Assembly: GCA_023150915.1 (NCBI GenBank)
Contig: JAKLKA010000092.1
Span: 11,924-64,057, forward strand
Origin: Polyangiaceae bacterium
GTDB taxonomy: Bacteria > Myxococcota_A > Polyangia > Polyangiales > Polyangiaceae
Direction: 5' to 3'
Length of the DNA: 52,134 nt
The position numbers and the translations under genes are program-made. The notes below the pieces were generated by a model, which saw only the letters and a program-made list of their open reading frames with translations, was not told the DNA's origin and did not search any database. This document shows, in pieces, positions 1-7,272 of this stretch. Every line of letters begins with the position of its first letter. Positions within the stretch are counted from its first letter, which is position 1.

Positions 1-225
1 CCCCACCACGAGATGGATGGCTGGCGGGGCGCGTACCGCACGGAGCCGCTGAACTTCTCGCTGCTCGCCCAGGTGGTGCTCTGGCTGTCCGCCCCGGCGC
101 CCTATGACAAGGAGTACGACCCGGAACCGGGCGGACCGCCGCCGGCGGCCGACGTGCTGGAGGTGGCGAAATCCGCGATCGATACGATCGCGGCCGAGCT
201 CCGTGATCGCGCCCTGACACGATAA
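1..225 (+). CDS. Hypothetical protein, 5' end possibly outside window
   Basis: An open frame runs from the window edge to a TAA at 223-225; the first ATG inside it is at 13, but the frame is also open upstream of it, so the true start may lie outside. The visible product is about 70-74 residues with a proline-rich middle (PEPGGPPPAA) and an amphipathic C-terminal helix. I do not recognise a family. It lies just upstream of a small ORF and a tyrosine integrase on the same strand, so it probably belongs to the integrated element whose edge is at tRNA-Asp. The stop codon lies inside an inverted repeat (219-245). Confidence 0.4.
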   Translation, partial: PHHEMDGWRGAYRTEPLNFSLLAQVVLWLSAPAPYDKEYDPEPGGPPPAADVLEVAKSAIDTIAAELRDRALTR

Positions 226-245
226 AGCGCCCCGGACTTTATCGT
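219..245. repeat. 9-bp inverted repeat after the first ORF
   Basis: ACGATAAAG at 219-227 and CTTTATCGT at 237-245 are perfect inverted copies separated by 9 bases. The left arm overlaps the TAA stop of the preceding ORF. It is AT-rich for this genome. It may be an operator or a weak terminator; no T-run follows it. Confidence 0.5.
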
Positions 246-284
246 GAGTGCGCTCAACCTAGCGCGGCGCAGTCTTTCGGGGCG

Positions 285-515
285 ATGCCCCGCGACGCTG
301 AAATCCGCCAGAAGCTGGTCGATGCCGCCCACCTCGTAGCCGACGCGATCGCCTTGGCCCTGGCCGTGCCGATGACGGGCACGCCGGCCCAATCTGCTCG
401 CCGGCGCCGCAGTGGGCCCCGATTGGCTCGACCGGAGGCCCCCGTGTCGGACATCGCGAGGGCAACGGCCAAAGCTGCCTTGAACCGCTGCGGCTGGACG
501 CCCCCGGACCGCTAA
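285..515 (+). CDS. Small hypothetical protein upstream of integrase
   Basis: A 76-residue product with an N-terminal helix (EIRQKLVDAAHLVADAIAL), a basic Arg-rich middle and a C-terminal helix. It ends 18 bases before the integrase start on the same strand, the usual position for a small excisionase-like or accessory gene of an integrated element. No domain is recognised; the accessory role is inferred from position only. The opposite strand also has open frames here, as is common at this GC content, so the call is moderate. Confidence 0.4.
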   Translation: MPRDAEIRQKLVDAAHLVADAIALALAVPMTGTPAQSARRRRSGPRLARPEAPVSDIARATAKAALNRCGWTPPDR

Positions 516-533
516 CACAACCTGGAGATCCCA

Positions 534-1898
<1,365 letters not shown>

Positions 1899-1996
1899 GA
1901 AGCGGTAAGCCCGCGGTGTTTACCACAGGGGCCCCCGCGATCAACTAGAAAAATCCGCGAAAAGACAGGCTGAAAGCCCAGGCTATACTGCCCGGC

Positions 1997-2683
1997 GTGC
2001 GCGTCCTGGTCTTGACCTTGCTGGCGTTGCTCTGGCCCGGCCTGGCCCGTGCGACCAGCTGCGCTGCGCCCGAGCTCGGACCGTCGACGGAACGGGCCGA
2101 TGTGGTGTTCGTCGCGAAGGTGACCGCCCACCGCGACCACACCCTCTTCAGCCTGAGCACCGAGCGAGTCTTCAAGGGCGACGTCCCGAAGAGCGTGCAA
2201 GCGCGCGGCGGAGGGATGAAGGGGGCAAGCTTCGAGGTCGGGAAGCGGTTCCTGGTGTTCGGCAAGTTGACGCCGGACGACGCCGAGGCGCCGCTCTTCG
2301 CTCACCTGTGCGGCGGCACGCAGCTCGCCGATCAGGTCAAGGAGTGGATCGCCAAGCTTGGCCCGGGCTCCGCACCGGGGAAGGCGCTCGCCCGCGGCGT
2401 CAGCCCGTCGGCTCCGCCCGACGCGGCTCCGCCCCCTTCAGCGGATCAAGGCCCCAACCCCGCGCTGACCGTCGCCGCCGAGCCCTCGGTCGCCGCACCG
2501 ACCGCCCCTGCTCCGACACCGGTGGCCCCGGATCCGCCCGCGGCGCCGGCGGGGCGCACCGGGTGCGCAGCATGTGCACTGGGCACTCCGTCGTCGCCGG
2601 CGAGCGGCGCGCGGCCCGCGCTGATGCTGCTGGCGCTCGCTGCGATGGCAATGGCGGCGCGCCGGGGTATGATTCGGCCATGA
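1997..2683 (+). CDS. Secreted TIMP/NTR-like protein with MYXO-CTERM-like tail
   Basis: A 228-residue product starting at GTG. A signal peptide (LVLTLLALLWPGLARA) is followed by a mature N-terminus with an early Cys (TSC), then a region resembling netrin/TIMP-like domains: ADVVFVAKVT, a beta-rich stretch, VFKGDV, and a late Cys in LCGGT. A Pro/Ala-rich linker (about residues 135-185) leads to a C-terminal module of a short Cys motif (GCAACAL), a hydrophobic helix (LMLLALAAMAMAA) and terminal arginines, which matches the layout of the myxobacterial MYXO-CTERM sorting signal. The protein is therefore probably exported and anchored or processed at the C-terminus. It is the first gene of an operon: its stop overlaps the next start (ATGA at 2680-2683). 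Substrate or partner unknown. Confidence 0.7.
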   Translation: MRVLVLTLLALLWPGLARATSCAAPELGPSTERADVVFVAKVTAHRDHTLFSLSTERVFKGDVPKSVQARGGGMKGASFEVGKRFLVFGKLTPDDAEAPLFAHLCGGTQLADQVKEWIAKLGPGSAPGKALARGVSPSAPPDAAPPPSADQGPNPALTVAAEPSVAAPTAPAPTPVAPDPPAAPAGRTGCAACALGTPSSPASGARPALMLLALAAMAMAARRGMIRP

Positions 2684-3171
2684 AGCTCGCCTCCCTCTGG
2701 GTGCTCGCGCTCGCGGTGGCGTGCGGGGGCCAGTCCGAGACCAGTGGCACCGGCGGCTCGGGCGGCGGCACTACCGGCGGGTCGGGCGGCACCGGCGGCT
2801 CGGGCGGCACCACCGGCGGCTCGGGCGGCTCGGGCGGCTCCGGCGGGATGCCCGCGGGCTGCGCCGAGCTCGAGACCAAGTACTCCGCGTACCTGGCCCA
2901 GGCCAAGGGCTGCAACGCCGCCATCAATGCGCTGCAGTGCACGCTGCTGATCGACACCGAGCTGTCGTGCCCTTGCTCGACCTATGTGAACCCCGCCGCC
3001 ACTGCCGCTCTCGACGATCTGAAAGCGCTGAAGGCCGAGTGGGTCGCGAAGAAGTGCGGGGCGGGCATCGCCTGCCCCGAGATGGCCTGCGCACAACCGC
3101 AGGGCGCGGGGTGTCAGGTCAACGGCGCCGGCGGCGATGGCGACGGCTGCGTGGACTACGGACCGGACTGA
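2680..3171 (+). CDS. Cys-rich lipoprotein with Gly/Ser-rich linker
   Basis: A 163-residue lipoprotein. The signal peptide MKLASLWVLALAVAC carries a lipobox (LAVAC) for lipidation. A low-complexity linker of Gly, Ser and Thr (GGSGG, GTTGG units, about residues 20-62) precedes a globular C-terminal domain with about ten cysteines (for example TELSCPCSTY and CPEMACAQ), probably disulfide-bonded outside the cytoplasm. No family is recognised. Start and stop both overlap neighbours by ATGA, so it is translationally coupled between the NTR-like gene and the UGA-interrupted thioredoxin-like gene. The Cys content makes it a conceivable redox partner of the latter; that is inference from context. Confidence 0.75.
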   Translation: MKLASLWVLALAVACGGQSETSGTGGSGGGTTGGSGGTGGSGGTTGGSGGSGGSGGMPAGCAELETKYSAYLAQAKGCNAAINALQCTLLIDTELSCPCSTYVNPAATAALDDLKALKAEWVAKKCGAGIACPEMACAQPQGAGCQVNGAGGDGDGCVDYGPD

Positions 3172-3911
3172 TGAAGCATCTCGCTGTTTCACTCTTGGGC
3201 ATCACCCTGCTCGCTGCCGCCTGTGGGCACGACGAGCTCTGGCTCGGCAGCGATGCCGGCGCGACCGGTGGGGTCCACGCCGGCGGCATGGCCAGCAAGC
3301 CCGGCAAGCCCGACGCTGCGGCGGGAACGAGCGGCGGCGGCAGCGCGGGGGGCGGGGGCGCGCCCAGCGACGGGGCGAGCGACGTCGTGGCCGAGGCAGA
3401 CGCCGCCGGCGACTCGGACGCCAGCGGCGACGACGGCGGTGACGGCGCCGTGGCCGTGGTGCCCGACTTCTCCCTGGTGGACGAGAACCCGGCGTCGAGC
3501 CTGTACCAGAAGAAGGTCTCGCCGCGGGACTACCTGGGGCAGATATCCGCCTGGTACTTCGGGCACGCCACGTGAGGCTATTGCGGTGGCCAGTTCGGCC
3601 ACCTCGACACGATGCAGAAAGAGCTCGCAGGCGTCACGACCAAGAAGAAGATCCAGATCCTGGGCGTGAACGGCATCGCGCTCGAGTCGGGCAACGCGAT
3701 CATCACGGCGGGTCGGACCCTGCCCTGGCTGCAAGACACCCTGGCGGAAGACGTCTGGAACGACTGGGCCGTGACCTACCGCGACGTGGTGGTGCTGGAC
3801 GCAGAAAACAAGCCCATCGCCGTGTACAACCTGACCACCAACGACCTGGGCCAGCCGGCGAACTTTGCGACGCTGAAGTCCATACTGGTCGGCGCAGCCA
3901 ACGCCGACTAG
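3171..3911 (+). CDS. Candidate selenoprotein: thioredoxin-like lipoprotein with in-frame UGA (UxxC)
   Basis: Two open segments, 3171-3572 and 3576-3911, lie in the same frame and are separated only by TGA at 3573-3575. Read with the UGA as selenocysteine, the product has 246 residues. It has a lipoprotein signal (MKHLAVSLLG..., lipobox LAAAC, Cys18), an acidic Gly/Ser/Asp-rich linker (about 25-100), then a thioredoxin-like domain. Its active site reads HAT-U-GYC, with Sec135 and Cys138 in the place of a CxxC pair after a hydrophobic strand (ISAWYFG). Downstream IQILGVN, LPWLQD and DVVVLDAENKP fit the thioredoxin-like fold. A hairpin at the correct bacterial-SECIS distance follows the UGA (3585-3603). 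The ATG overlaps the upstream stop, and the MBL-hydrolase gene begins 10 bases after its stop. Alternatives are a TGC-to-TGA pseudogene or an independent 99-residue ORF from 3612; both leave the redox motif and the hairpin unexplained. The selA, selB, selC and selD genes are not in the window. Confidence 0.8.
3585..3603 (+). promoter_or_regulatory. Bacterial SECIS-like hairpin inside the selenoprotein frame
   Basis: GGTGGCC (3585-3591) and GGCCACC (3597-3603) form a perfect 7-bp stem with the 5-base loop AGTTC. The loop begins 16 bases after the UGA (3573-3575), and a G is the second loop base followed by U. Known bacterial SECIS elements lie immediately 3' of the UGA within the coding region, with an apical loop holding a G in its first positions; this hairpin satisfies those rules. 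SelB binding is inferred. Confidence 0.7.
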
Positions 3912-3921
3912 CGTACCCAGC

Positions 3922-5325
3922 ATGGAGATCGAGTTCGTCGGTGCGGCCAAGACAGTCACCGGCTCGAAGCACCTGATCCGGACCAAACACGCGACCATTC
4001 TGCTCGATTGCGGCTTGTGGCAAGGGCAGCGCCGCCAGACCATCGAGAGGAACCGCGAGCTCGGGCTCGACGCGACCAAGATCGACGCGGTGGTCCTGAG
4101 CCACGCCCACATCGATCACTCGGGCGCGCTGCCGGCCTTGGTCAAGCAGGGCTTCGACGGCGCCATCTATTGCACCAACGCCACCCGCGACCTGTGCGCG
4201 GCAATGCTGGTGGACGCGGCGATGATCCAGCAGAGCGACGCCAAGTTCATCAACAAGCTGATCGACAAGGGCGAGAGCGACATGGAGCGGGTCGAGCCGC
4301 TCTACGACGAACGCGACGTGCTCGAGGTGCTCTCGCGCATGGTCACCATGCCGTACCACCGCAAGCTGCACGTCGCCGACGGCGTGACGCTCAGCTTCTA
4401 CGATGCGGGGCACGTGCTGGGCAGCGCCATCACCGTGCTCGACGTGGAAGAGGGTGGAAAGACCAAGCGGCTGGTGTTCACCGGCGACCTGGGCCGACGC
4501 CGCATGCCCATCTTGCGCGACCCCGAGATCCCCGAGCACGCCCACGTTCTGATCACCGAGAGCACCTACGGCGACCGCCTGCACAAGCCCATCGAGCAGA
4601 TGGACGACGAGCTGGCCGGGATCGTGAAGAAGGTCTACGACCGCGGCGGCAAGGTCGTCATCCCCAGCTTCGCCCTGGAGCGCGCCCAAGAGATCGTCTA
4701 CGCCCTGAAAGGCCTGCGCGAAGCCGGGCGGCTGCCGCCCATTCCGGTGTACGTCGACTCGCCCCTGGCGGTGAAGATCACCGACGTGTTCAAGCTGCAC
4801 CCCGAGTGCCTGGACGAAGAGGCCCTCGAGATGATCGAGGGCAACAAGTCACCCTTCGATTTCGACGATCTGCACTACGTCACGGACAAGGAAGACAGCA
4901 AGGCGCTCAGCGCCTCGGACCGTCCGTCGATCGTGATCAGCGCCAGCGGCATGTGCGAGGCCGGCCGCGTGTTGCACCACCTGAAGGCCGGCGTCAGCGA
5001 CTCGAAGAACGCCGTGCTGATCGTGGGCTATCAAGCGCCGCACACCCTGGGGCGTCGGTTGGTCGAGCGCCGTTCCGAGGTGAAGATCTTCGGCACGGTT
5101 CAGCCCGTGCACGCCGAGGTCCACGTGCTGAACGGGTTCTCGGCCCACGCCGACCAGCGCGACCTGGTCGACTACGCCGTCGAGGCGCGCAAGCGCGGCG
5201 AGCTCGAGCACATGGTGCTGGTCCACGGCGACCCGGTGCCGATGCGCGTGCTGTCGGATCTGCTGGGCGAAAAGGGCTTCGCCAGCGTGGCCAGCCCCGA
5301 CCCCGGCAACGTGATCACGGTCTGA
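3922..5325 (+). CDS. MBL-fold hydrolase with beta-CASP and RNA-specificity domains
   Basis: A 467-residue protein of the metallo-beta-lactamase/beta-CASP family (CPSF73-like nucleases). The zinc motif HAHIDHSG is at about residues 59-66. Further metal-ligand regions are GHVLGSA, the FTGDLGRR motif, and the C-terminal FSAHADQRDL and VHGDP motifs. The beta-CASP insert lies between (VIPSFALERAQEIVYAL through the SGMCEAGRVLHHL motif). This family usually acts on RNA as endo- or 5' exonuclease in the cytoplasm; the exact substrate is not given by sequence. It is the last gene of the 1997-5325 operon, 10 bases after the selenoprotein stop. A cluster of palindromic repeats lies between it and the convergent alanine dehydrogenase gene. 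Confidence 0.9.
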   Translation: MEIEFVGAAKTVTGSKHLIRTKHATILLDCGLWQGQRRQTIERNRELGLDATKIDAVVLSHAHIDHSGALPALVKQGFDGAIYCTNATRDLCAAMLVDAAMIQQSDAKFINKLIDKGESDMERVEPLYDERDVLEVLSRMVTMPYHRKLHVADGVTLSFYDAGHVLGSAITVLDVEEGGKTKRLVFTGDLGRRRMPILRDPEIPEHAHVLITESTYGDRLHKPIEQMDDELAGIVKKVYDRGGKVVIPSFALERAQEIVYALKGLREAGRLPPIPVYVDSPLAVKITDVFKLHPECLDEEALEMIEGNKSPFDFDDLHYVTDKEDSKALSASDRPSIVISASGMCEAGRVLHHLKAGVSDSKNAVLIVGYQAPHTLGRRLVERRSEVKIFGTVQPVHAEVHVLNGFSAHADQRDLVDYAVEARKRGELEHMVLVHGDPVPMRVLSDLLGEKGFASVASPDPGNVITV

Positions 5326-5326
5326 C

Positions 5327-5465
5327 CTGTCCGCCCCACGGACACCGGGCGCGGAACACAGGCCGTGTCCCGCGCTTTCTGTCCGCCACGCGGACTCCAG
5401 CTGAGGAACACGCCCGTGTTCCACGCTTTCTGTCCGCCCCACGGACACCGGGCGCGGAACACAGG
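5327..5465. repeat. Three tandem REP-like palindromic units
   Basis: Units begin at 5327, 5379 and 5430, a period of about 51-52 bp. Units one and three share a 36-base identical stretch (5327-5362 and 5430-5465); the middle unit is diverged. Each carries hairpins: GTCCG-N5-CGGAC in units one and three, and a GGAACACG-CC-CGTGTTCC type palindrome, perfect at 5405-5422. The array fills the gap between two convergent genes and could act as a bidirectional terminator or be a dispersed repeat family. Confidence 0.8.
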
Positions 5466-5471
5466 GGCCGC

Positions 5472-6572
5472 TCAGAACACCGTGTGCTCGAGCCCGAAGG
5501 TCTCGGCCACGGCCCGGTTGGTGACCTTGCCGCCGTGCACGTTCACCGCGGTGTTGATCCGCGGGTCGCGCCGGCAGGCTTCGAGCAGGCCATCTTTGGC
5601 GATCTTCAGCGCGTAGGGCAAGGTCACGTTGCACAGCGCATACGTGCTGGTGCGGCCCACGGCGCCGGGCATGTTCGCCACGCAATAGTGGATCACGCCG
5701 TCGACGATGTACGTCGGCTGGCCGTGGGTGGTGGGTCGCGTGGTCTCGACACAGCCCCCCTGATCGACGGCCACGTCGACGATCACCGCGCCGTTCTTCA
5801 TGCTGCGAAGGTCGTCCTTCTCGATCAGGCGCGGGGCGCGCGCGCCCTCGATCAGCACCGCCCCGACGACCAGATCGGCTCGCTGGATCTGCGCACGGAT
5901 GGTGTGTCGATCCGAGAACAGCGTGATCACGTTCTTGGGCATGATGTCGTCCAGGTACCGCAGGCGATCGACGTTCACGTCCAAGATGGCCACGCTGGCG
6001 CCGAAGCCGGCCGCCACCTTGGCCGCGCTGGTGCCCACGATGCCCCCGCCCAGCACCACGACGTGCGCCGGCTCGACCCCGGGCACGCCACCCAGCAAGA
6101 TGCCGCGCCCCTCTTGGGGGCGCTCCAGGTACTTCGCACCCTCCTGGATGCTCATTCGCCCCGCGACCTCGCTCATCGGCGTGAGCAGCGGCAGTCGCCC
6201 CATCTCGTCGCGCAACGTCTCGTAGGCCACGCACGAAGCGCCCGAGTCCACGCAGCCGCGGGTCAGGGCCTCGTCGGCCGCGAAATGGAAGTAGGTGAAC
6301 ACCACCTGCCCCGGCCGCATCAGCGGGATCTCGTCGGGCTGCGGCTCCTTGACCTTCACGATCAGGTCCGCGCTGCGCCAGATGTCCTCGCGCCGATCGA
6401 CCAGCGTGGCGCCGTTCTCTTCGTAGGCACCGTCCGAGATGCCGCTGCCGAGCCCCGCGCCGCGCTCGATCATCACGCTGTGGCCTGCGCGCCGGAGCTC
6501 TTCGACCCCGACGGGCAGCATGGCGATGCGGTATTCGTGCGCTTTGACCTCTTTGGGAACGCCGACGATCAT
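5472..6572 (-). CDS. ald: Alanine dehydrogenase
   Basis: A 366-residue protein, the normal size for the family, which catalyses NAD-dependent interconversion of L-alanine with pyruvate and ammonia in the cytoplasm. The N-terminus MIVGVPKEVKAHEYRIAMLP matches the alanine dehydrogenase/PNT signature. Other family features are MIERGAGLGSGISD, VKVKEPQPDE, the Rossmann glycine motif VVLGGGIVGTSAAKVAAGFG and the conserved VDVAVDQGGCVETT. The ATG at 6572 is chosen because homology begins there; a longer in-frame upstream ATG would add a basic, unconserved leader. It converges with the MBL hydrolase gene across the palindromic array and lies 13 bases downstream of the PAP2 gene on the same strand. 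Confidence 0.95.
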   Translation of the reverse strand: MIVGVPKEVKAHEYRIAMLPVGVEELRRAGHSVMIERGAGLGSGISDGAYEENGATLVDRREDIWRSADLIVKVKEPQPDEIPLMRPGQVVFTYFHFAADEALTRGCVDSGASCVAYETLRDEMGRLPLLTPMSEVAGRMSIQEGAKYLERPQEGRGILLGGVPGVEPAHVVVLGGGIVGTSAAKVAAGFGASVAILDVNVDRLRYLDDIMPKNVITLFSDRHTIRAQIQRADLVVGAVLIEGARAPRLIEKDDLRSMKNGAVIVDVAVDQGGCVETTRPTTHGQPTYIVDGVIHYCVANMPGAVGRTSTYALCNVTLPYALKIAKDGLLEACRRDPRINTAVNVHGGKVTNRAVAETFGLEHTVF

Positions 6573-6585
6573 GGCCCGCCGTCTA

Positions 6586-7272
6586 TCACGACGCCGGGGC
6601 GGGCCCAACGGAGCTCCGCGCCAGGAGCAGCGGCCCAAGCCACAGTGGCCACGAGACGCCCAGGGCCCAGCCGGCGATCACGTCGCTGGGATAGTGCACC
6701 CCCAGGTAGACGCGCGAGGCGCCGATGGCGAAGACCAACAGCCCCGAAGCGCCGACCACCCACCAGCGCTGCCGGGGGAAGCGCCGCACCGCCACCAGCG
6801 CCAGCGCGCCATAGATGGCGGCCCCCGCCATGGCGTGCCCGCTCGGGAACGAGTAGCCCCCGGCGTGCGCCAGCTGCGCCATCAGCAGGGGGCGTGGGCG
6901 CGAGAATGCGAGCTTGAGCAGCGCGTTTAGCCCGCCCGCCCCGGCGCCCACGACCGCGACGAACAGCGCCGGAACGCGCTGACCGAGAGCGACCAGCCCC
7001 AGCGCGGAGAGCGCCGCCACCCCGGTGAGCGTCAGGCCGTTGCCCAGCCAGGTGAACGCGCTCATCACCCGCGTGAGCCCGCTCTCGCGCCCGCGCTCGG
7101 CCAGGCGGATCACCGGCAGATCGAGCCACGCGGTCGAGTCGGCCACCACCGCGCCGGCGAGTGCGGCGAACACCACCGCGGCACAGACCAGCGTGAGCCA
7201 GCGCAGGAAGATGAGCCACGAGACGCGCCCGACCGTGACCCACGGGCGGGACGGCCGGACCGACGGGCTCAG
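6586..7272 (-). CDS. PAP2-family membrane phosphatase
   Basis: A type-2 phosphatidic acid phosphatase with the three catalytic motifs: KLAFSRPRP, SFPSGHA and the SRVYLGVHYPSDV motif with its catalytic His. About five to six hydrophobic segments indicate an inner-membrane protein with the active site facing outward. Likely substrates are phosphatidic acid, undecaprenyl pyrophosphate or a related lipid phosphate; sequence does not decide. The start is unclear. The only upstream in-frame ATG (7362) would overlap the preceding gene by about 94 bases. A CTG at 7272 overlaps the upstream stop as CTGA and is used here, and the next GTG (7176) would cut the first membrane segment. Confidence 0.85.
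   Translation of the reverse strand: MSPSVRPSRPWVTVGRVSWLIFLRWLTLVCAAVVFAALAGAVVADSTAWLDLPVIRLAERGRESGLTRVMSAFTWLGNGLTLTGVAALSALGLVALGQRVPALFVAVVGAGAGGLNALLKLAFSRPRPLLMAQLAHAGGYSFPSGHAMAGAAIYGALALVAVRRFPRQRWWVVGASGLLVFAIGASRVYLGVHYPSDVIAGWALGVSWPLWLGPLLLARSSVGPAPAS

Noticed and set aside
3612-3911. Independent 99-residue gene after the UGA
   Set aside because: It is in the same frame as the upstream lipoprotein, lacks a good start context, and begins in the middle of the thioredoxin-like domain; reading through the UGA explains the sequence better.
4008-6917. 969-residue frame on the plus strand
   Set aside because: It crosses the MBL hydrolase gene in a wrong frame, the palindromic repeats and ald on the other strand; Arg/Ala/Gly composition, no domain.
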